A stretch of DNA of 64,000 bases. It comes from Halobellus rarus. Lineage in GTDB: Archaea; Halobacteriota; Halobacteria; Halobacteriales; Haloferacaceae. Made by a program: the position numbers and the translations under genes. The first letter of the stretch is position 1. Every line of letters begins with the position of its first letter. A model generated the notes under the pieces. That model worked only from the letters and a program-made list of their open reading frames with translations. It had not been told where the DNA came from and ran no database searches. Below, in pieces: positions 16,890 through 23,276 of the stretch. The DNA lies in the NCBI RefSeq assembly GCF_024494595.1, contig NZ_JANHDI010000011.1, positions 1 through 64,000 on the forward strand. Reading direction: 5' to 3'.

Positions 16890-17645
16890 TTAGGAGAGAG
16901 CGAAGTAACTGTCACCGCCGGCTTCTGCCCCCACTGCGTACTTGACGTAGTCATAAGCGTAGTGTGATATAGTGATCCGATCATGCATTTCGACATCTCC
17001 TTCCATTGTCCAGATCTCAAAATCGTCTTCTCCCGGCTGAGGGATCATCTCTCTCTTATCCATGTCTGATTCGGCCGTATACCGCATCTGGCCATTCTCG
17101 AATTCTTGTGTTACCTCAAACTCGTCCTTGTATCTCTCGTACATCGACCGAAGGAACTGATGGTACTCGGTGTGCACTTGGGCTAGCACCTTCTCAATCC
17201 GCTCAAAAGCCAACTGCAGTGTGGGCGGATCAGTGCTTTCGACCTTGAGCTCAACCTTGAAATCCTCTGGACCCAACTCAACGAAGTTCATACCTTTCAC
17301 CAACGGATTACCCAGTTCCGTTGCTCTCTTCATATAGATCTGCAGGTAGTGGTACCGCATATCCGTCTCCAGCTGGAATAGGTCAGTTGGACGGTTTGGA
17401 TCATTTACCGATACGGTCAGGTACGTCAGTTTCTCGTCATCATCGAAGGCACAGTTGCGTAACTGTAGGTCGATTTCCTCACCAACCTCTGGCGTGAAAG
17501 AGATTTTTTGGCCGGCGACAGAGGCAAAAATCTTCCTGCGCCTCTCTGATGTTGACTCTTGCTCCGGAATCACGGATTGTGCCAATCTGAGCGATGAAAT
17601 GACCCCACTGATATCCATGTGATAGATCTCGAAGTCAGACCTCAT
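16890..17645 (-). CDS. hypothetical protein (251 aa)
   Basis: I chose the ATG at 17645 (MRSDFEIYHMDISG); a GTG at 17660 is possible. It is soluble, with beta-strand-like N-terminal sequence (KLTYLTVSVN), then a helical middle (LQLAFERIEKVLAQVHTEYHQFLRSMYERY) and an acidic end. No metal or nucleotide motif. GC content is lower than in neighbouring element genes. It is divergent from the rhomboid gene with a short shared promoter region, so the two probably moved together. Not recognised. Confidence 0.55.
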   Translation of the reverse strand: MRSDFEIYHMDISGVISSLRLAQSVIPEQESTSERRRKIFASVAGQKISFTPEVGEEIDLQLRNCAFDDDEKLTYLTVSVNDPNRPTDLFQLETDMRYHYLQIYMKRATELGNPLVKGMNFVELGPEDFKVELKVESTDPPTLQLAFERIEKVLAQVHTEYHQFLRSMYERYKDEFEVTQEFENGQMRYTAESDMDKREMIPQPGEDDFEIWTMEGDVEMHDRITISHYAYDYVKYAVGAEAGGDSYFALS

Positions 17646-17712
17646 TTTTCTAACTGTCACTCACCTCTGCCTAGCTGGGTATCATCTTCTCCCAGATGAC
17701 AGATGAAATCAA

Positions 17713-17720
17713 TTTATAAA
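17713..17720 (+). promoter_or_regulatory. TATA box of the rhomboid gene
   Basis: TTTATAAA at 17713-17720, 30 nt before the ATG at 17750, the usual spacing for a near-leaderless archaeal transcript. The box is nearly palindromic and lies between divergent genes, so it could serve both. Confidence 0.5.
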
Positions 17721-17749
17721 GTTGGCAAGAGGCTATGTGTAAAGACACA

Positions 17750-18460
17750 ATGTCTGGAGACCACGAAGAAACAAGATCTCATTCTAATAGTGCTCTACCG
17801 GCCCCTTTCGTTCGATTTCTCCATTCTGACAGCGTGCTCCGGAACGAAGTCGTCGGCACAATTACGCTAATCGCATTTCTTGTTGCTATCTTTCAAGCAG
17901 AGGTTCTCATAGCTACCGCCTTTAAGTACACCTCGTCGCAGGCATTGCTCAATTCTGTTCCCAGAGACGCCAAGATAATTATTGCCGCAACAATCGGTCC
18001 ATTCATCCATCAGGGTCCACGTCACCTGACCGATAACCTTGGCGTCTTACTCGTTGCCGGGGCTTACTTAGAATACCAATACAATCGCAGATTCCTCTAT
18101 CTCTTCTATCCTCTGGTCGGATATCTTGCGGCTTGGGTTCCATTATTGATGGGCTCAGTAGGATCTGTTGGAGCAAGTGGAGTCACATTCGGCCTCACAT
18201 CTTGGCTACTAGTTCACTCGATCAGCCGCTTACTCGAAATGGGGTATGAGGGCACACTAGACCTGAGAATACTCCATCTCACTGCCGTCTTCTTTGGACT
18301 TGTGAAGGCTCGAGAAGCGGTTGCTCTCCTTGGGATGATGGATGGTGCTGATGATGTCACGCACTTTTTCGGAGCTTTCCTGGGTTTATTCCTCGGCCTT
18401 CGGTTCGTGCTCGATTACTACGGTCTCTCAATAGGCGGTTGGATTCAACGTCTTGAGTGA
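17750..18460 (+). CDS. rhomboid-family intramembrane serine protease
   Basis: I chose the second ATG (17750) because of the TATA box spacing; the first is at 17735. The 236-aa protein has about six hydrophobic segments. Rhomboid signatures are in order: the HLTDN motif near residue 105 (from HQGPRHLTDN), GSVGASGVTFG with the catalytic Ser in GASG, and THFFGAFLGLFLG with the catalytic His in the last helices. It should cleave a membrane protein within the bilayer. It lies between two duplicated blocks (16.4-16.7 kb and 18.5-20.1 kb) beside an unknown divergent gene. Confidence 0.85.
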   Translation: MSGDHEETRSHSNSALPAPFVRFLHSDSVLRNEVVGTITLIAFLVAIFQAEVLIATAFKYTSSQALLNSVPRDAKIIIAATIGPFIHQGPRHLTDNLGVLLVAGAYLEYQYNRRFLYLFYPLVGYLAAWVPLLMGSVGSVGASGVTFGLTSWLLVHSISRLLEMGYEGTLDLRILHLTAVFFGLVKAREAVALLGMMDGADDVTHFFGAFLGLFLGLRFVLDYYGLSIGGWIQRLE

Positions 18461-18485
18461 AGTCATCCAACGCTTCTGTACCGAT

Positions 18486-18701
18486 TTATAACCGGTTGTA
18501 CTGATGCTGTAGAATCCGCTCCGGGAGGACAACCTTCCCACAGACGGGACACTCCTGTAGGGGTGTCGGTGGCAGGTCGTTCCAAGCGTCCAGTGCGGCC
18601 TCTAACTGTGCTTCCACGATTAGCGAGTCGCTCGTGTGGCGGGTTTCGCGAATATGGATGCGAAGCCGCTCTCGGGCCGTGAGTGTCGTGTCATCGGTCA
18701 T
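18486..18701 (-). CDS. small zinc-finger protein (71 aa)
   Basis: ATG at 18701 (MTDDTTLTARERL). The first 45 residues are helical and charged. The end has CPVCGKVVLPERILQH, a CxxC plus His arrangement that could bind zinc and nucleic acid or protein. The gene has a shared leader 22 nt upstream and a dead copy at 16388-16528. Small zinc-finger proteins like this are common on haloarchaeal plasmids; the role is unknown. Confidence 0.7.
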   Translation of the reverse strand: MTDDTTLTARERLRIHIRETRHTSDSLIVEAQLEAALDAWNDLPPTPLQECPVCGKVVLPERILQHQYNRL

Positions 18702-18722
18702 AGTGAGACGGGATAGCTGGTG

Positions 18723-18754
18723 GCCCCACCACCCATCGCCGGGGCAGAACAACA
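18723..18754 (-). promoter_or_regulatory. shared leader element, copy before the zinc-finger gene
   Basis: Minus direction: TGTTGTTCT (18754-18746), then a stem GCCCC/GGGGC (18723-18727 with 18741-18745, loop of 13). The ATG follows at 18701. Confidence 0.55.
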
Positions 18755-18767
18755 CCACCGGAGTCGG

Positions 18768-19901
18768 TTAGCGAATATCGGGCTGGAGCGGCGCGAATTC
18801 CTCCCATATCATATGGTGACGCTGACAGAGTGTGATCAGGTTTTCAAGCCGGTTCGACCGTTCGTAGTCCAGAACCCCGTTGGCGTCGATGAATGTGCCA
18901 AGCGGCGTAATGTGGTGGACGTTCAGGTCACGATCCCAGCGCTCGCGATGGGTCTCGCGGTCGATGGGACAGCCCGGCATCTGACACTCGAAGCCGTCCC
19001 GTTCCAGTGCGCGTTTGCGCTGTCTGTACCAGTTCGGTCCGTACGAAATGTCTCCGTAGCCGCCCTTCCAGAGCGGATGCTCTGGGCCGCTTGGACGTCC
19101 GGGATACTCGAACCCGGCCGCTTCGATGGCGTCTTGCCAAGTCCCATACCGGCGGGCATAGGATCCAACCGAGTAGCGACCAGAGTCACGTATCTCGATA
19201 GTTGATGGGACGTGGCCTAGCTCATCGACTAAGCGCTCGATCTCCTGATGGAGCTGTTCTTCACTGACACTCCATTGTTTGTGGGGTTCGAACCCTGCAC
19301 GGCGTAACGCACGATTCCAGCGGCCGAAGCATCGCTGGGCGACTTTCACCGACCACGCTCCGTGCTGTTCCATCTCTTGGGCCTTCGGTGGTCGTCCGAG
19401 GTCTGCGGCGAGGTTCTGAATCGCCTCGATGACATCCTCCTTTGTGGCGGTCTGCTGCGTGGTCGTCTCTAAGTCAGCTGCCCTGAGACCCTCGTTCCAC
19501 GACCCGAAATGAGTCTGGACTGCGTTGGCTGAGATACGCCCCAATTCTCGCCACTCATTTCGTGAGGGCGAATGGCCGATCTGGCTGGCGACTCGTTGTA
19601 GCTCCTCGATGATTTCTGCGTCGCTATATCCGTTTGTTCGAGGGTCAAGTCCGGCAGCCTCCAATCCCTGGTCCCAGCTCCCAAACGTTGAGCGCACTGC
19701 GCCTTTTGTGAATTCAGTCTCTTCTTCGATCTCCGATTGTTTTGGAACTCGACCTTTCTCTTCGGCTAGTCGCTGCAGTTCGTCGATGATCGTTTCAGCA
19801 GGAATCGATACCTGATGGGCACGCACATGGCCGGCAATCTCGACGTTAGTTTCGAACGATTCTCCGCAGATATCGCACGTGTAGTCTCCTTCGACTTTCA
19901 T
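18768..19901 (-). CDS. HNH endonuclease with four homing-endonuclease-associated repeats
   Basis: I chose the ATG at 19901 (MKVEGDYTCDICG), giving 377 aa. It starts with a C2H2 finger (CDIC...HVRAH). Four repeats of about 55 residues follow, each with a GxxPxxxE core and ending xFGxWxxxLxxAG-like (FGSWDQGLEAAG, FGSWNEGLRAAD, FGRWNRALRRAG, YGTWQDAIEAAG). The last 90 residues form an HNH domain (CQMPGC, VHHITPL, LITLCQRHHMIW). The repeats are the DNA-reading part of homing-type nucleases. It lies between the P block and the zinc-finger gene, so it may have inserted there. Confidence 0.85.
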   Translation of the reverse strand: MKVEGDYTCDICGESFETNVEIAGHVRAHQVSIPAETIIDELQRLAEEKGRVPKQSEIEEETEFTKGAVRSTFGSWDQGLEAAGLDPRTNGYSDAEIIEELQRVASQIGHSPSRNEWRELGRISANAVQTHFGSWNEGLRAADLETTTQQTATKEDVIEAIQNLAADLGRPPKAQEMEQHGAWSVKVAQRCFGRWNRALRRAGFEPHKQWSVSEEQLHQEIERLVDELGHVPSTIEIRDSGRYSVGSYARRYGTWQDAIEAAGFEYPGRPSGPEHPLWKGGYGDISYGPNWYRQRKRALERDGFECQMPGCPIDRETHRERWDRDLNVHHITPLGTFIDANGVLDYERSNRLENLITLCQRHHMIWEEFAPLQPDIR

Positions 19902-19922
19902 GCGTAGCTCCGAGCGTTGGCA

Positions 19923-19953
19923 CGCCCGCACCCCTCGTGGGGTCGGAGAAACA
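19923..19953 (-). promoter_or_regulatory. shared leader element, copy before the HNH gene
   Basis: Minus direction: TGTTTCTC (19953-19946), then CCCC/GGGG pairing (19931-19934 with 19939-19942) within a longer GC-rich arm. The ATG is at 19901. It closely resembles the copies at 3172 and 29212. Confidence 0.6.
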
Positions 19954-20009
19954 CGCCCGGTCGCGCACCGTTTCCCTCGATTTTAGTCATAAACCTCAGA
20001 CCCGATATC

Positions 20010-20108
20010 GAGGGTGTGGCTGCGCGCGCAGCGACCGTAGGGAGCGAGCACGGAGCGGTGGGTGGGGCGGTGGGGCTTGGGTCGGTCCGGCACCCAACAA
20101 AAAAAAGT
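20010..20108. repeat. non-coding repeat block P, copy 2
   Basis: Aligns with 16636-16730. It lies between the end of the RPA-like gene and the leader of the HNH gene. It includes the near-palindrome TGCGCGCGCA (20021-20030). See copy 1 for shared parts. Confidence 0.65.
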
Positions 20109-20121
20109 CTGCGTCAATTGG

Positions 20122-21021
20122 TTATGCTTCCCACCAGCGGCCGCGCTCAGGGAAGTTGATGGTGGTCCAGCCGGTGACGGCCAAGGAGACGCGACCCTCG
20201 TACCAATTCCGGGCTGCACCGTGAATGCGAACACGTTCACCTTCCGCGATCCACGGTGCTTCTGAAGCTTTCCAGATGGTCACTCGGGTTTGGCCACTCT
20301 CGTCGGCAATGAGTCCAACTTGAGCGATACTTGGATGAGATGGATCCCAGAGGGTCTTGACACGACCCTCAATGCTCACCTCCTTGCGATCGACGTCCTC
20401 GAGCTTCCCGATTGGAACCACCTGTCCTGGGGCCGTCTGCAACTCCTCGAACACCCGCACGACCGCACTCGTCATGTCCGTGTCGTCGACGACCGCGTCG
20501 GCCAGGCGTCGACTGATCGCCGCGCGCGACCAGCCATCCACCCGCGTCGCGAGTCGGTCTGCCTCCGTGTTCACTGTCGCCAGTTCATCCTGGGAGAGCT
20601 CCGCTCGGGGATCATCTCGTTCGGGGTCGGCCATCGGGTCCACGCTCGCAGCCCGCTTCTGGAACTCCCGCCGGCGCTGCGTGCTCCCTTGCGCGGCGAC
20701 CGCTCGCGTGCGCTGCTCACGACCATCCTGCGTTCCCAGCTCGGCCTGGGCACGGATGCGCTCCAGTTCGGCTTCCCGCGCCCGAATGCGCTCTTCCTGT
20801 TCGAGGGTGACACCGTGAATCCGGTCCTCGCTCGTGTCCGCGATCCCGTCCGGGTGGTTCGCATCCACCTTCGCCTGCGTCTCCTGCTCGACCGCGGCCT
20901 CGAACTCCGGCGTCTCGTCGACGACTGGGAAGCCGTCTTCATCGACCGCCTGACCGCCCGCTTTCTCGAATGCCTGTTCATCGACCGTAACGACCTTTCC
21001 GCTAGCGTTGTTACTAGACAT
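20122..21021 (-). CDS. RPA-like single-stranded DNA-binding protein of the mobile element
   Basis: ATG at 21021 (MSSNNASGK) gives 299 aa. The N-terminal half is acidic and coiled-coil-like (VTLEQEERIRAREAELERIRAQ). The C-terminal 100 residues form an OB fold: VVPIGKLEDVDRKEVSIEGRVKTLW, then VTIWKASEAPWIAEGERVRIHGAAR. This resembles archaeal RPA-type proteins. It should coat single-stranded DNA in replication or transfer. Upstream lie two very strong inverted repeats, a combination suggestive of an origin. Confidence 0.75.
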   Translation of the reverse strand: MSSNNASGKVVTVDEQAFEKAGGQAVDEDGFPVVDETPEFEAAVEQETQAKVDANHPDGIADTSEDRIHGVTLEQEERIRAREAELERIRAQAELGTQDGREQRTRAVAAQGSTQRRREFQKRAASVDPMADPERDDPRAELSQDELATVNTEADRLATRVDGWSRAAISRRLADAVVDDTDMTSAVVRVFEELQTAPGQVVPIGKLEDVDRKEVSIEGRVKTLWDPSHPSIAQVGLIADESGQTRVTIWKASEAPWIAEGERVRIHGAARNWYEGRVSLAVTGWTTINFPERGRWWEA

Positions 21022-21060
21022 TGGAATCGACCTGATTCCGAAGGCGCTCACGCGCCGACT

Positions 21061-21097
21061 CCGCGATGCTCCTACATCGCGGTTTTCCGACAACAAC
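21061..21097 (-). promoter_or_regulatory. shared leader element, copy before the RPA-like gene
   Basis: Minus direction: GTTGTTGTCGG (21097-21087), four A, then a perfect 8-bp stem CCGCGATG/CATCGCGG (21061-21068 with 21075-21082, loop of 6). It is the longest perfect stem among the nine copies and lies 40 nt before the ATG. Confidence 0.6.
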
Positions 21098-21114
21098 GAC
21101 CGACAGAACCATCT

Positions 21115-21170
21115 GCGCGCTCTCGCTCGCGCCTTCGCGAGCGCCCTACCGGGCGCGAGCGAGAGCGCGC
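21115..21170. repeat. perfect 19-bp inverted repeat, candidate origin or transfer site
   Basis: The arms at 21115-21133 and 21152-21170 are exact reverse complements, 19 bp of GCGCGCTCTCGCTCGCGCC, with an 18-bp spacer. This is the longest perfect hairpin found in the window. It is just upstream of the RPA-like gene in DNA without coding potential. A role as replication or transfer origin fits the neighbour; a strong transcription terminator is the main alternative. Confidence 0.6.
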
Positions 21171-21233
21171 CTGCATGAGGTGGCCCCAACCAGCACCGCG
21201 CGCCGACCCGCCCGGAGCGAGCGACCAGCGGAG

Positions 21234-21279
21234 AAAGCGTGGGGGGTGAGCAGCCACGCCGCGCAACCCCCCGCGCTTT
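21234..21279. repeat. second inverted repeat (13 bp, one mismatch) in the same region
   Basis: AAAGCGTGGGGGG at 21234-21246 pairs with CCCCCCGCGCTTT at 21267-21279 apart from one position. Its right half overlaps the long direct repeat R1. With the 19-bp repeat it makes this 170-bp stretch highly structured. Confidence 0.5.
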
Positions 21280-21428
21280 CCCGCTGGCGTCGAGGGCACA
21301 TCCACTTTAGCCCGGCAGGACCCGCACCTACTGGAGCGGAAGCCCGCCCGGAATGGTCGGTCGCGAGCGACGCGGAGGGCGGAATGCGGCGAGCGGTGCG
21401 AGCCGTAGAGTACCACACCAGCCAGCCG
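21245..21428. repeat. direct repeat R, copy 1 (left flank of TnpB/STAND island)
   Basis: About 180 bp alignable with 25441-25625. Shared words include GGTGAGCA, GTCGAGGGCACAT, TTTAGCCCGGCAG, CCGCCCGGAATGGTCGGT, CGCGAGC and ACGGAGGGCGG (CGGAGGGCGG here). There is no convincing coding frame. It lies directly upstream of the RPA leader region, which is probably its original place. Confidence 0.7.
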
Positions 21429-21562
21429 AGAGAGACTAATGCCGGCTCAATAAACCGCAGCTGAGTCGTTCGGTCAACTGGTGAATTCAGGCGGCCAAAC
21501 AACGCCCAAGAAGAGCGGTACTGAATGCGCTAGCAGCTGGAAAAGCGAGCGACCAGCGGATC

Positions 21563-21641
21563 GACATCCACTCCGCGTTCACGGAGCGTCCGCTCGCTGG
21601 TGTCACGGTGACACCACGGCGGCACCTTGCGGGTCTGTGCG
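21563..21641 (-). ncRNA. right end and probable omega RNA scaffold of the second TnpB
   Basis: Past the tnpB stop on the minus strand there is a near-perfect hairpin GGTGTCAC-G-GTGACACC (21599-21615), then CTCCG/CGGAG (21571-21586), then TGGATGTCGA. This ending matches the other IS ends in the window (GGATGTC core). The guide would begin near 21562. Its first bases repeat as a 17-bp word, in opposite orientation on the plus strand, at both 21545-21561 and 21214-21230. Confidence 0.5.
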
Positions 21642-22883
21642 CTATTCGTTGAGAGCCACTGTGGCTTCCTCGACAGGGAACCACTGGTGGTCGTCCCACT
21701 GGAACCGCACGGGCCGTGCCGTCGGCCTGACGTCGGTGTTCGTCGCCTGTTCGAGCAACGTTCGCGACGCGACGAGGTCGGCGTGCCCCTCAAAGCCACA
21801 CGGACACCGCAGGGTCTCGCGATGTCGGCGCGTCCGCTCGCGTTCGCCACACTCCGGACACGTCTGGGAGGTCCACGCCTCGGAGAGTGAAGCCACCTCG
21901 ATGCCGTACTCCTCACAGACGTTCGCGAGCTGGTCGAGACACTGCCGATGCGCCCAGAAGGTACGCGCTTTGAGATTGGCCTCGACGGACCAGTACTCGC
22001 CGAGAACGCCGGTGAGATCGCCGTGGTAGATGGTTTCGACGCCGTCGTCGTGGAGTCGCTCGACCAGATCACGAAGGAGCGCGTTCACGGCGTGATCGCG
22101 CCGGCGGGACCGTTTCCGATAGAGCCGCTGAATTCGATTGCTGGTCTGCTGTCCATCCGGCAGCTTCGCTTTGGCGTCGGCGATGCGTTCGGTGGTTTCG
22201 CGGAACTGCCGAAACGGCTCCTGACCGCTGTACCAGTACTGTTGGCCCGCAGTCGTCGTACACGCCACGAGGACGTTCGCGCCGATATCGAGCGCGGCGA
22301 CGTCCGTCCCCGTCGGCGTCGCCTGTTCCGCCTCGGAGACGGTCACCGGCTGGTGGGCCCGATACGTCTCGTCGACGTCATCGTAGGTGAGGTGGAGGCG
22401 GCCCTGCTCGCCCTGCCAGTGCGGTTCACCGTGGACGGCAATCCGGAGCCGTTCGAACTGACCGAAGCCGTACTCGTCTTTGAGCTGGCTGCCGATGGGG
22501 ACCTCAAGCCGGGAGCACTCGCCCCAGCTGATCGTGTAGGCGTCGTTGCGGATGTAGGTCCGCAGGTCGCGCCCGTCGGCTTGGTTCCCCCAGTAGCCCG
22601 GCGGGCTGACCTCCTGGCCGGCCTCCTCAACCATTTCGAAGAACGACCGCCAAGCGGCGTCGTTGATGCGGGTGACCTGCTGGGTCGTCGCCGACCCCAA
22701 CACATCGACGTACTCGTCGTAGTAGCCATCACGGTCCCAGACGCTTTCGCCGGCGAAGAACCGCTGTCTGCGATCATACGTCAACTGGTTCCAGAGGCTC
22801 GCCGACGCATCGAGGAGGCGTCGCAGGACGATGTCTGCCTGCTCCGATTGTGGGACGACCTCGAAGGAGTTGGTTCGTCTCAT
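21642..22883 (-). CDS. tnpB: TnpB-like protein lacking the usual second catalytic residue
   Basis: ATG at 22883 (MRRTNSFEV), 413 aa. The RuvC-I Asp is in AALDIGANV, a zinc ribbon (CPEC...CPCG) is present, and the third Asp is in HADLVASRT. At RuvC-II, where the first TnpB has LEDL, this one reads IYHGDL: the Glu is replaced by Gly. Either the active site is rearranged, as in some TnpB groups, with another Glu (for example in VLGEYW) taking over, or the protein is nuclease-dead. The start overlaps a 58-aa gene by 4 nt (ATGA). It lies inside an island flanked by direct repeats. Confidence 0.85.
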   Translation of the reverse strand: MRRTNSFEVVPQSEQADIVLRRLLDASASLWNQLTYDRRQRFFAGESVWDRDGYYDEYVDVLGSATTQQVTRINDAAWRSFFEMVEEAGQEVSPPGYWGNQADGRDLRTYIRNDAYTISWGECSRLEVPIGSQLKDEYGFGQFERLRIAVHGEPHWQGEQGRLHLTYDDVDETYRAHQPVTVSEAEQATPTGTDVAALDIGANVLVACTTTAGQQYWYSGQEPFRQFRETTERIADAKAKLPDGQQTSNRIQRLYRKRSRRRDHAVNALLRDLVERLHDDGVETIYHGDLTGVLGEYWSVEANLKARTFWAHRQCLDQLANVCEEYGIEVASLSEAWTSQTCPECGERERTRRHRETLRCPCGFEGHADLVASRTLLEQATNTDVRPTARPVRFQWDDHQWFPVEEATVALNE

Positions 22884-23056
22884 CGCTCTGACCCACCCCA
22901 CATTCGCGGCACGTAGCCGAGGTGTTCGATGTCGTCCGCGTAGTCCCGAAGGAGTCCGATCAGGACGATTTCCGGAACACCGTTCTCGGACTGTTCGACT
23001 AGCCATTCCTCCAGTTCGACTTCGGCCTCTTCGATCTCATTCAGTTCAACCGCCAT
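22880..23056 (-). CDS. small acidic protein coupled to the second tnpB (58 aa)
   Basis: An ATG at 23056 opens [18 protein letters not shown] and ends in a TGA that overlaps the tnpB start (ATGA). The sequence is strongly acidic with one predicted amphipathic helix ([21 protein letters not shown]). The coupling shows that it is translated with tnpB. It may be an accessory factor or a translational leader. No family recognised. Confidence 0.6.
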   Translation of the reverse strand: MAVELNEIEEAEVELEEWLVEQSENGVPEIVLIGLLRDYADDIEHLGYVPRMWGGSER

Positions 23057-23127
23057 CGGTCATCGTGCCTCTGTCTGTCGGTACACCTGTCGCTGGTGGG
23101 GGTATCGCATTTCGAATCACCTGTGAT

Positions 23128-23168
23128 GTGCAGGCACGACCGACCGCGCCTGCACCCTTTGCAGGCGC
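23128..23168 (+). promoter_or_regulatory. two mutually exclusive hairpins between tnpB unit and STAND gene
   Basis: GTGCAGGC (23128-23135) can pair with GCCTGCAC (23148-23155), or GCGCCTGCA (23146-23154) can pair with TGCAGGCGC (23160-23168); the two share bases and exclude each other. It could be the folded left end of the TnpB element or a switch-like structure. The likely STAND promoter (TATA at 23244) is downstream, so a left-end role is more probable. Confidence 0.4.
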
Positions 23169-23243
23169 ACAAAAATCGCCATCCGCAGATGTTCTCTGTA
23201 ATGGCTGTCCATACAACTTGAAGCCAGAATATGGAGAGAAAAA

Positions 23244-23251
23244 CCTATAAT
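23244..23251 (+). promoter_or_regulatory. TATA box of the STAND ATPase gene
   Basis: CCTATAAT at 23244-23251, about 30 nt before the ATG at 23277, fits a leaderless or very short-leader transcript. Confidence 0.4.
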
Positions 23252-23276
23252 CTAGCCCTGTTTGTAGCACGATTGA

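Noticed and set aside
19283-19297. GGTTCGAACCC, like a tRNA T-arm
   Set aside because: It lies inside the HNH gene in frame, with no acceptor stem or anticodon arm around it.
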